Notes under the pieces: generated by a model
The model's database searches: none
Seen by the model: only the letters and a program-made list of their open reading frames with translations
What the model was told of the DNA's origin: nothing
Shown here: in pieces, positions 1 to 5,262 of the stretch
Layout of the letters: each line of letters starts with the position of its first letter
Position numbering within the stretch: position 1 is the first letter of the stretch
Made by a program: the position numbers and the translations under genes
Assembly (NCBI GenBank): GCA_009776715.1
Contig: WRNF01000165.1
Location: 1 to 5,327 of the forward strand
Direction: 5' to 3'
Length of the DNA stretch: 5,327 nt
Origin: Treponema sp.
GTDB lineage: Bacteria; Spirochaetota; Spirochaetia; Treponematales; Breznakiellaceae

Positions 1-65
1 AAGCCTCCCTTCGGTCGGCAAGTGCAAGGAAAATTATTGTACGTCGCCGCTAAAGCGGCTTGTAC
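1..65. repeat. Terminal direct repeat, left copy, with hairpin
   Basis: This 65-bp stretch is identical to 5263-5327. Its right half folds into a perfect stem GCCGC (46-50), loop TAAA, GCGGC (55-59). The stem is extended by GTAC at 39-42 pairing with GTAC at 62-65 across a 3/2-nt internal loop. The left part, GCCTCCCTTCGGTCGGC at 3-19, can form a weaker imperfect hairpin. There is no open reading frame and no T-tract, so it does not look like an intrinsic terminator. The visible repeat starts at base 1, so its true left boundary is unknown. It could be a REP/MITE-like intergenic repeat or the overlap of a circular contig. Confidence 0.93.
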
Positions 66-180
66 TACCGTGGAAATCCGTTTAATCCGTGAAAATCCGT
101 GGCTATTGATTATATGCCTTAGCGAGAGGCCAAATGAAGTTATAGACAAGTGAGTTAGGTTAGCGAATAGGCTTGTTCTG
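66..180. repeat. AATCCGT heptamer cluster and fic 3' flank
   Basis: Three AATCCGT heptamers lie at 75-81, 84-90 and 94-100, spaced 9 and 10 bp, close to one helical turn, with a further CCGTGG at 68-73. The stretch 84-102 is the reverse complement of 5222-5240 at 17 of 19 positions. Beyond 103 the sequence up to the fic stop codon shows only a short GCCT/AGGC stem (116-130) without a T-tract, so no convincing terminator for fic was found. The cluster probably belongs to the same repeat element as the neighbouring 65-bp copy. Confidence 0.6.
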
Positions 181-1257
181 CTACCTGATAGCCCTTAGGC
201 CTTTGTTGGTCAGCCGGTATTTTTGCAATTTGCTGTTCGGTTTATCGGGTACAGTCATTTCAATTAAGCCTAAACTAAAAAGAGGTTCGATGTTTCTTTT
301 GAACGAACGAGAATCGCTGTTCATTCCTATTGCAGAAAAGATTTCCCTGCGGGACAGGGCTTTATCTTTAATCGACTGTAACACGGCAAGCTGCGTAACG
401 CTTAATTTAACTTGGTGCTTATCTTGGTGCTTAACTTGGTGCTTATCTTGGTGCTTATCTTGGTGCTTAACTTGGTGCTTATCTTGGTGCTCATCTTGGT
501 GCTCATCTTGGTGTAAAATAATGTTAAATATTGCAGAAAGGGTAAATTCAATAAATACCCCTGAGTCGTTGGCTTTCCTTGCCTCCTCGATTGCGTGGTA
601 ATACTGCGGTCTGTTTTTATACAGAATCGATTCCATCGGTATCCATGCAAATATTTCTTTCCATTTGGCAAGCAGCAATGTCTGCCACAAACGCCCTATC
701 CGCCCATTTCCATCTGCAAAGGGATGTATTGTTTCGATTTCATAATGCAGAATTGCGCTTTTAAGCACCGGGTGTATTTCCGACTCTTTGGCCCATGCAA
801 ACAAATCCTTAACAAGCTTTTGAACAAACTGCGGACGCGCTCCTATATGTACCACCTTGCCATCATCAAAAACACCCACATCACCGCTGCGGAATCTGCC
901 GGACTCCTTTATAAGGCCATGAGTTATCAGCTTATGAGCATAGAGGAAATCATCAACTGAAAATGGATCCAGCAAGAAAATTTTATCGTAGGCTTCATAG
1001 GCGTTTTTCACCTCTTTGATTTCTTCTTGTTTGCCTGCAATTAGCTTGCCTTCTATCACGGCTGTTACTTCATCCAGCGAAAGGGAATTACCCTCTATGG
1101 CAAGCGATGAATGGATTGTCCGCACACGGTTTTCCCTGTGCAATTGTCTATTACGCTTAAACCCTGTTCCAAATTCAAGCCTTGTTACTTTCTCTACGAT
1201 TTTAACCAAATAATCAGCGGCTTTTTCTGTGATGGTATACGGCGGTTTTTTATGCAT
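181..1257 (-). CDS. Fic family protein with C-terminal winged helix
   Basis: 358 aa. Fic proteins usually transfer AMP from ATP to hydroxyl side chains of target proteins; the target here is unknown. The Fic motif HPFADGNGRIGR (178-189) is complete, with catalytic His178, and the Gly-Asn-Gly-Arg anion hole and second Arg are intact. SLAIEG (51-56) matches the inhibitory motif [S/T]xxxE[G/N] ahead of the core, making this a class II, self-inhibited enzyme in which Glu55 should block ATP. A flap region lies around 125-142 (GDVGVFDDGK). Residues 249-284 are nine tandem HQ[D/V][K/E] tetrapeptides. About 286-356 resembles a winged helix (LSRREIFSAIG, then a YRLTNKG wing). The ATG at 1257 is chosen because GAGGT lies 6 nt upstream and the inhibitory motif is retained. 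The gene is monocistronic and divergent from the next one. No separate antitoxin gene is visible, as expected for class II. The family call is firm; its role is not known. Confidence 0.93.
   Translation of the reverse strand: MHKKPPYTITEKAADYLVKIVEKVTRLEFGTGFKRNRQLHRENRVRTIHSSLAIEGNSLSLDEVTAVIEGKLIAGKQEEIKEVKNAYEAYDKIFLLDPFSVDDFLYAHKLITHGLIKESGRFRSGDVGVFDDGKVVHIGARPQFVQKLVKDLFAWAKESEIHPVLKSAILHYEIETIHPFADGNGRIGRLWQTLLLAKWKEIFAWIPMESILYKNRPQYYHAIEEARKANDSGVFIEFTLSAIFNIILHQDEHQDEHQDKHQVKHQDKHQDKHQVKHQDKHQVKLSVTQLAVLQSIKDKALSRREIFSAIGMNSDSRSFKRNIEPLFSLGLIEMTVPDKPNSKLQKYRLTNKGLRAIR
406..513 (-). repeat. 12-bp coding minisatellite in the Fic gene (9 units)
   Basis: Nine consecutive 12-bp units, read on the minus strand as CACCAAGATAAG and variants, encode HQDE, HQDE, HQDK, HQVK, HQDK, HQDK, HQVK, HQDK, HQVK. 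Only the GAT/GTT and AAG/GAG codons vary (plus AAA for the last Lys). A higher-order 36-bp unit (DK-VK-DK) occurs twice in succession, pointing to segmental duplication. Because the unit is a multiple of three, copy-number changes keep the frame and alter only linker length. Confidence 0.97.
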
Positions 1258-1263
1258 TAGTTT

Positions 1264-1268
1264 ACCTC
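1264..1268 (-). promoter_or_regulatory. Shine-Dalgarno of the Fic gene
   Basis: The minus strand reads GAGGT followed by 6 nt and then ATG at 1257-1255. This is the best ribosome binding site in the window and fixes the Fic start. Confidence 0.75.
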
Positions 1269-1368
1269 ACCGTGGTTTCGAGGCATAGTAAAAACGTAAC
1301 AAAATTGGCGCTTTTTGACAATAGCCCGTATTCTTAATAGCTTTCAATATGATAACATAGAATAAGTA
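1269..1368. other. Divergent intergenic region between fic and the OmpR-type regulator
   Basis: The two genes point away from each other across 111 bp (1258-1368), so both promoters should lie here. A perfect TTGACA is present on the plus strand at 1315-1320, but no good -10 box lies 16-18 bp downstream: TTAATA follows at 13 bp (1334-1339) and TATGAT at 27 bp (1348-1353). No promoter pair was recognised for fic. The regulator start has no strong Shine-Dalgarno. Confidence 0.4.
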
Positions 1369-2052
1369 ATGAGTGCATTGATTTTACTGGTTGAAGATAA
1401 CGAACAAATACTGCGGGGCAATGAGCGTATGCTTAAACGCCGGGGCTACTCTGTTGCTACCGCGCTGACTCTGGCAGAAGCGCAAACATGTCTTGAGGAA
1501 CAAATGCCACAGGCAATAGTTTTGGACATTATGCTGCCGGACGGCAGCGGCCTGGAATTTATGAGCAAACTGCGCCATGTTCCGCACGAAAAATCCAATA
1601 TTCCCATTCTGCTTTTAACCGGGCTTGCCGCGCCGGAAGATGTGGTTCGCGGCCTTTGCAAAGGCGGCGATGACTACCTTGCCAAGCCTTATGACTTTGA
1701 CGTATTACTGGCACGGATAGAAGCTCTGCTGCGCCGCTCCAGACAGATCCCAAAAACTTTGACAAAAGGGGCATTGCGGCTTGATATTATTGCAAACCGT
1801 GCATTTCTTGACAGTGTTGATATGCTGCTTTCTCCCAAAGAATTTGCCCTGCTGCTTTTAATGGCTCAAAACGAAAGCCGCCTACTTTTAACAGAGTATC
1901 TGAGCGAAGCCATTTGGAAGCAGCCCTTAACCACAGACAAAAGTGCGGTCAAGACCGCTGTCAGCCGCCTGCGCAGGAAACTGGGCGGCAAATTCTCCAT
2001 AGAAAATGACAAGCAGGAAGGCGGGTACATTTTTTCCAGAATGCCAGGCTAA
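1369..2052 (+). CDS. OmpR/PhoB-family response regulator
   Basis: 227 aa, the usual length for this family. It is a cytoplasmic two-component regulator that, when phosphorylated, binds DNA to control transcription. The receiver domain (about 4-122) has every key residue: acidic pair Glu9/Asp10, phosphoacceptor Asp53 in VLDIMLPDG, Thr84 in LLLTG and Lys106 in LAKPY. The effector (about 130-225) is an OmpR-type winged helix, with LSPKEFALL at 154-162, recognition helix AVKTAVSRLRRKL at 193-205 and wing GGYIF at 218-222. The start is the first ATG that leaves a standard short lead before the first beta strand; the Shine-Dalgarno is poor. No histidine kinase lies within the window, so it is an orphan here and its signal and targets cannot be named. 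A second, unrelated regulator follows on the same strand after an AT-rich gap. Confidence 0.95.
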   Translation: MSALILLVEDNEQILRGNERMLKRRGYSVATALTLAEAQTCLEEQMPQAIVLDIMLPDGSGLEFMSKLRHVPHEKSNIPILLLTGLAAPEDVVRGLCKGGDDYLAKPYDFDVLLARIEALLRRSRQIPKTLTKGALRLDIIANRAFLDSVDMLLSPKEFALLLLMAQNESRLLLTEYLSEAIWKQPLTTDKSAVKTAVSRLRRKLGGKFSIENDKQEGGYIFSRMPG

Positions 2053-2058
2053 TTTTAC

Positions 2059-2074
2059 TTCTATTAGAATAGAA
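2059..2074. promoter_or_regulatory. 16-bp palindrome just after the OmpR-type regulator
   Basis: TTCTATT (2059-2065), centre AG, AATAGAA (2068-2074): perfect 7-bp arms, starting 6 bp after the stop codon. It could be an operator for a dimeric regulator, perhaps one of the two neighbours, or a weak RNA hairpin (6-bp stem, TAGA loop). No T-run follows directly, which argues against a terminator. Confidence 0.4.
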
Positions 2075-2076
2075 TC

Positions 2077-2116
2077 TAAATGAAATGCAGAATTCGCAAA
2101 ATTTATGTTTTTTTTT
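2077..2116 (+). terminator. Possible weak terminator of the OmpR-type regulator
   Basis: TAAAT (2077-2081) can pair with ATTTA (2101-2105), with an inner TGC/GCA pair (2086-2088 and 2096-2098). Nine T residues follow at 2108-2116. The T-tract is good but the stem is interrupted and AT-rich, so this is only a candidate. Confidence 0.3.
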
Positions 2117-2117
2117 C

Positions 2118-2146
2118 TTGAAAAAACCAACAACAGTATTTAAATT
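2118..2146 (+). promoter_or_regulatory. Possible promoter of the NarL-type regulator
   Basis: TTGAAA at 2118-2123 (5 of 6 to the -35 consensus) is followed after 16-17 bp by TTAAAT/TAAATT (2140-2146, 4 of 6 to the -10 consensus). It lies about 75 bp upstream of the proposed start. In DNA this AT-rich such matches arise easily, so confidence is low. Confidence 0.3.
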
Positions 2147-2206
2147 TTAAAAAATAACAGTTGGGTTAGCTATTAAAAAAACCAAGCTTAAACCAACGAA
2201 ATGAAC

Positions 2207-2211
2207 AAGGA
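2207..2211 (+). promoter_or_regulatory. Shine-Dalgarno-like AAGGA supporting the start at 2222
   Basis: AAGGA lies 10 nt before the ATG at 2222 and inside the longer reading frame that would begin at 2201. The spacing is slightly long, so it supports but does not prove the shorter protein. Confidence 0.45.
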
Positions 2212-2221
2212 ATTTTACACT

Positions 2222-2911
2222 ATGATAAATATCACCGTTGTAACTAAATTTCAAGAAGATCGGATAATAATAGCCAATCAATTATCTGAATATAACGATT
2301 TTCATATTATCAGCGAAGGTGAGGATGGCTACCATGCAGTAATGGCAGCAATGACACATAAACCTGATATTATTATAATGGATTTTTACATGAATGACAT
2401 AAGCAGCATAGAGCTTGCCCCGATAATTAAACGTTATTCACCGGCAACAGCTCTTATTGTTCTGTGTTCGGAAGAAGATGCAAATACGATAGATATTTTG
2501 CTGTGTGCAGGAATATCAGGCTGCATTCTTGTTCAGGAAGGTTATAGTATGCTAGCTTCCTCGGTAAGGAGTGTTTTTTACGGAGGGCTGTTCCTTAGCA
2601 AACCACTGCTGAACCATGCCTTAAATTATTTTTCAACATTAAAATTGGAAAAAGAAAAAAATATTCTACATTATGATTTTTCTAAAACAGAACAATTGGT
2701 TTTTTTTGGGATTGCGCTTGGACACACTGACAAGGAAATAGCAAAAGATTTAAACATTACTCCAGGTTCTTTGCGCAACTGCATAAGCAGCGCAAAACGT
2801 AAAACCGGATTGAAAAACCGCACTCAAATATCATTTTGTGCTATTTTTTCTGATATGATAAGCCTGGTTAAAATTTTGAGCCAATTTTATAATAACAAAA
2901 AAGAAAGATGA
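2222..2911 (+). CDS. NarL/FixJ-type regulator with degenerate receiver
   Basis: 229 aa from the ATG at 2222. This start is preferred over the in-frame ATG at 2201 (236 aa) because AAGGA lies 10 nt upstream (2207-2211), receiver domains normally begin right at this point, and it puts the phosphoacceptor-position Asp at 54; the 2201 ATG has no Shine-Dalgarno. Receiver about 1-120: IIIMDFYM carries Asp54, but the acidic pair is replaced by Thr8-Lys9 (ITVVTKFQ), the beta-4 Thr by Cys82 (LIVLCSEE) and the conserved Lys by Val104 (GCILVQEG). Normal Mg-dependent phosphorylation is therefore unlikely. A LuxR-type helix-turn-helix lies at about 153-208, with TDKEIAKDLNITPGSLRNCI and then KTGLKNRTQI. 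The family assignment rests on both domains. It is visibly more A/T-rich than its upstream neighbour. Its DNA target and any ligand are unknown. Confidence 0.9.
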   Translation: MINITVVTKFQEDRIIIANQLSEYNDFHIISEGEDGYHAVMAAMTHKPDIIIMDFYMNDISSIELAPIIKRYSPATALIVLCSEEDANTIDILLCAGISGCILVQEGYSMLASSVRSVFYGGLFLSKPLLNHALNYFSTLKLEKEKNILHYDFSKTEQLVFFGIALGHTDKEIAKDLNITPGSLRNCISSAKRKTGLKNRTQISFCAIFSDMISLVKILSQFYNNKKER

Positions 2912-3030
2912 TTTAACGCAGAGGGAACATATCCGTCAATTTTTACACGAACAACTGAAATGAATGGCGTAAATATCCACGAATAACGGACAAGTCATTA
3001 TCATTCGTTGAAAAAAAGAAGTAAAGGTTT
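2912..3030. other. Convergent gap between the NarL-type regulator and smpB
   Basis: 119 bp with both flanking genes ending into it. No convincing terminator was found for either strand. The best inverted pair is CGAAT/ATTCG around 2980-3008, but it is not followed by a T-run on either strand. No tmRNA-like or other RNA gene was recognised here. Confidence 0.4.
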
Positions 3031-3510
3031 TTAGGCATTGTTTCTGTTTCTGAATTCTCTGGCTACTTCTCTTTTTAAATCGCGTTCGCGTATATCGGCA
3101 CGTTTGTCGTAGGTTTTTTTGCCTTTGCACAAACCTAGTTCAACTTTAACCCTTCCGTTCTTGAAATAAAATGACAGGGGAATAAGCGTATAACCTTTTT
3201 CTTCTACTTTTCGGCGGATGCGTTTAATTTCGTCTTTGTGCAGCAGCAGTTTTTTTTTGCGGCCAGGCTCATGGTTAAAAATTGAAGAAAAAACATTTTC
3301 GGCTACCACTAATGAGCGAAGCCAAACCTCGCCGGAAACAACTTCCGCAAAAGCGTCTGGAAAAGAAATTTTTCCGTCCCTGAATGATTTTACCTCGGTT
3401 CCTAAAAGCTCGATGCCGCATTCAAAAGTATCGTCAACAGAATAATCATGATATGCTTTTCTGTTAGCTGCTATTTTTTTTATGCCTTCTTTTTTTATGC
3501 CTTCCGCCAT
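3031..3510 (-). CDS. smpB: SsrA-binding protein SmpB
   Basis: 159 aa, normal length. SmpB binds tmRNA (SsrA) and carries it to ribosomes stalled on broken mRNAs, so that the nascent chain is tagged and the ribosome released. Family signatures are in order: NRKAYHDY (17-24), GTEVKSFRDGKISFPDAFAE (37-56), FNHEPGRKKKLLLHK (78-92), the beta-barrel segment IPLSFYFKNGRVKVELGL (about 110-127), then GKKTYDKR (130-137), which starts the basic C-terminal tail that enters the decoding centre, ending in REFRNRNNA. The N-terminus carries a repeated EGIKK (3-7 and 8-12) from a 15-bp duplication. The ATG directly follows the TAA of the upstream gene in the same frame, so translation is probably coupled; the local Shine-Dalgarno is weak. 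No ssrA gene is present in the window. Confidence 0.97.
   Translation of the reverse strand: MAEGIKKEGIKKIAANRKAYHDYSVDDTFECGIELLGTEVKSFRDGKISFPDAFAEVVSGEVWLRSLVVAENVFSSIFNHEPGRKKKLLLHKDEIKRIRRKVEEKGYTLIPLSFYFKNGRVKVELGLCKGKKTYDKRADIRERDLKREVAREFRNRNNA
3475..3504 (-). repeat. 15-bp tandem duplication at the smpB 5' end
   Basis: The plus strand has two adjacent perfect copies of TTTTTTTATGCCTTC (3475-3489 and 3490-3504). On the coding strand they encode EGIKK twice, ahead of the conserved SmpB core. Each copy includes an A7 run in the mRNA sense, and another A8 run lies at 3529-3522 in the end of the upstream gene. Confidence 0.9.
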
Positions 3511-5043
3511 TTACATATCCGTTTTTTTTCTGGCAATTACCGGACGGAACGAAACAAAAGGCGAGCAATTTTCCGGCGGAAGAAAAGCCCTTGTTTCTAT
3601 ATCGCCCGTGCCTGCCCTGTTCACAAAAGAACCGCCGCGGACAATGCGTTCAGGAGAGCCGACTGCGTTTACTGCCGATGCCGGGGCGTGAATAAAAGGG
3701 AGGGGGGAATAATAGTCCTGGCACCATTCCCATACATTAATATCCGGATACATTTTTACGCCGGGGTTTTCCCATTTCAGAACGGATTTAGCGGCATATT
3801 CCCATTCATGTTCAAAAGGAAGCCTTATTTCCCATCCGGAAAAAGAATCGGGAAGGCTTTTTTCCAGCCATTTGCAAAATGCCTCTGCTGCGTGCCATGA
3901 AACAGTGTTTCTTCCGTCGAATTTCTGGTTAAACGCTTCTGCAATATTGCTGTAATCAGTTAAATATTCTGTGCTAGTAAGCCCAAGTGCTGTAAGGGCA
4001 TCACGCTGATCGGGCATCCACTGCGGATTTGCATTAATAAAATCTTCATACACCGAAAAAGGAACAACGGTAGCGCAGATAAGGAATGACTCTACCGGCA
4101 TGCTAAAGGGAAAGGGATTGCCTTGTACCAAAATTCCCGAAGCTATTTCCGTAAACATCAATCCGCCAAGACGTATCTGGCTTGCAGGAAGGGCAGATAC
4201 GGTCTCTGCCCGCTGGGATGCCAATGTTTCTTCGGCGTTGCGTTCAGCGTTAGCCGTAAGCTGGTTTTGATACCAGGCCGATGCTGTTAATGCGTATTGG
4301 TTTTCTTCAATAAGGGTATCGGCAAGCCATAACGCGCTGTTAGGTGTTGTATTTAAAAATTGAATAATTTCCGCGGCGGAGCTGATTAACGCAAGAGGAG
4401 AGGGAGGATTGCCAGCACCAGAAGCAAGAAACTGTGCCCTAAGAAGATCCCTAATGGAAGCATTGGTAACGGCAAAGCGGGCAGCAGCGCAAAGCAATGC
4501 GTCTGTCTCTGCCCTGGAAACATTGGGTCCTGTTCGGTAAACGCCTTCGGAAAGGCTTAAGGGTATTTGCCATATCTGAGTAGGCTCTCCGCCGAAGGTC
4601 CATTGCGCAAAATCCGCAGCGGCTAATGCCAATGCATTCACAGGGGATTTACTTTGTAAATGAACGTTTATAGGAATTTTTTTGGGAAATAAAGCAGATG
4701 CAAAAATGCGTCCCTGAACAGAAAGCTCCTGCTGTTCTGAGCTAAAACCTGGCAGGACAAGTTCGAAAACATGCCTTCCCTCCGGAACAAATACGCTGCA
4801 AGGCGTGCTTCCCGCATAAACATCATCTATCCGCACAGCAGCCCCGGATGGTTCACTGTTTAACAACGCCATGGCCCCGGGATTTGAGATGCCAGGGTAA
4901 AATAATGTAAAAAAAATAATGAGCAAGAGGGCAATTGAATACAGCCCCGCAAGATACACTCCGGGCCGCATTCCAAGTTTCGGCCCTAGATGCACGGTCT
5001 CGTCAGTTTCCGGCACTGTAACGGCAAGTTTCTTTTTCTGCAT
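3511..5043 (-). CDS. Membrane-anchored PEGA and FGE-sulfatase-like protein
   Basis: 510 aa; the function is not known. The N-terminal ~27 residues look cytoplasmic, followed by one transmembrane segment (about 29-50, LAGLYSIALLLIIFFTLF), so the rest should lie outside the inner membrane. Residues 59-110 match a PEGA domain (LLNSEPSGAAVRIDDVYAGSTP, then VPEGRHVFELVLPGF), a surface/envelope-associated fold. Residues 135-290 are Ala-rich and probably helical, with no motif recognised. Residues 320-505 are an FGE-sulfatase (SUMF1-type) domain: NTVSWHAAEAFCKWLE, IRLPFEHEWEYAAK, NVWEWCQDYYSP, ERIVRGGSFVNR and FVSFRPV. The segment after RGGSF lacks the paired cysteines of true formylglycine-generating enzymes, so sulfatase activation is unlikely. 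It is the first gene of an operon with smpB. The ATG at 5043 gives the longest frame; Met25 (ATG at 4971-4969) is a real alternative because the promoter leaves no leader for the first ATG. Confidence 0.88.
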   Translation of the reverse strand: MQKKKLAVTVPETDETVHLGPKLGMRPGVYLAGLYSIALLLIIFFTLFYPGISNPGAMALLNSEPSGAAVRIDDVYAGSTPCSVFVPEGRHVFELVLPGFSSEQQELSVQGRIFASALFPKKIPINVHLQSKSPVNALALAAADFAQWTFGGEPTQIWQIPLSLSEGVYRTGPNVSRAETDALLCAAARFAVTNASIRDLLRAQFLASGAGNPPSPLALISSAAEIIQFLNTTPNSALWLADTLIEENQYALTASAWYQNQLTANAERNAEETLASQRAETVSALPASQIRLGGLMFTEIASGILVQGNPFPFSMPVESFLICATVVPFSVYEDFINANPQWMPDQRDALTALGLTSTEYLTDYSNIAEAFNQKFDGRNTVSWHAAEAFCKWLEKSLPDSFSGWEIRLPFEHEWEYAAKSVLKWENPGVKMYPDINVWEWCQDYYSPLPFIHAPASAVNAVGSPERIVRGGSFVNRAGTGDIETRAFLPPENCSPFVSFRPVIARKKTDM

Positions 5044-5048
5044 ATTTT

Positions 5049-5077
5049 ATTATAAATAACTGAGCGGGTTCTGTCAA
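5049..5077 (-). promoter_or_regulatory. Consensus sigma-70 promoter of the PEGA/FGE-smpB operon
   Basis: On the minus strand TTGACA (5077-5072) is followed by exactly 17 bp and TATAAT (5054-5049), a perfect match to the housekeeping consensus. The -10 box ends only 5 nt before the annotated ATG (5043), so the expected first base falls at or beside the A of that ATG. A second TTGACA lies at 5093-5088, without its own -10 box. Confidence 0.75.
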
Positions 5078-5186
5078 CAAATCGAATTGTCAAATCCGCT
5101 AAATTGAGCAGCAGAGTTATAAACAAGCTCCGCTCTGTTCCAAAGCGAACCATCTTTTTGGTAACTTGTACCGAATATTCATTATA
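5078..5186. other. Intergenic stretch upstream of the promoter
   Basis: AT-rich non-coding DNA without a supported gene. It contains only modest inverted pairs (CAGAG at 5112-5116 with CTCTG at 5133-5137, and ACCA/TGGT flanking the T-run near 5149-5159). A 79-codon minus-strand frame crossing it (4986-5225) has no family features or Shine-Dalgarno and overlaps the operon promoter, so it is not called. Confidence 0.4.
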
Positions 5187-5262
5187 ACACGGATTATCAC
5201 AGATTGCGTACCTATGGTACGACACGGATTTACACGGATTATTTTAAAATTTTAATTCTTAA
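5187..5262. repeat. ACGGATT heptamer cluster around a palindrome
   Basis: ACGGATT occurs at 5189-5195, 5224-5230 and 5234-5240, with a degenerate ACAGATT at 5199-5205. Within each pair the spacing is 10 bp, one helical turn. Between the pairs is a perfect palindrome CGTACC-TAT-GGTACG (5207-5221). The heptamers are the reverse complement of those at 75-100. An AT-rich run including ATTTTAAAAT (5241-5250) joins the cluster to the 65-bp repeat. Confidence 0.65.

Noticed and set aside
46..59. GCCGC-TAAA-GCGGC hairpin as an intrinsic terminator
   Set aside because: No T-run follows on either strand, and the identical hairpin at the other window end points to a repeat element instead.
406..513. 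CRISPR array
   Set aside because: The units are contiguous 12-bp coding repeats without spacers, in frame inside the Fic gene.
173..601. Plus-strand frame of 142 codons with WCLSWCLT repeats
   Set aside because: Antisense shadow of the Fic gene and its repeat; no ribosome binding site and no family resemblance outside the repeat.
402..671. Minus-strand reading frame of 89 codons rich in STK(I/L/M) repeats
   Set aside because: It is the shifted reading of the 12-bp Fic minisatellite and overlaps the well-supported Fic gene; it is open only because the repeat lacks stops in that frame.
1315..1353. TTGACA with TATGAT as promoter of the OmpR-type regulator
   Set aside because: The -35 box is perfect, but the spacing to TATGAT is 27 bp and to TTAATA only 13 bp, outside the working range of about 15-19 bp.
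2980..3022. Terminator between the NarL-type gene and smpB
   Set aside because: The CGAAT/ATTCG stem is short with a large loop. On the plus strand it is followed by A residues, and on the minus strand the T-run precedes the stem.
2912..3030. tmRNA (ssrA) gene next to smpB
   Set aside because: The gap is too short and lacks the alanyl-tRNA-like ends and any tag-peptide frame.
4986..5225. Minus-strand frame of 79 codons spanning the operon promoter
   Set aside because: Overlaps the promoter, the heptamer repeats and the start of the PEGA/FGE gene; no Shine-Dalgarno or recognisable features.
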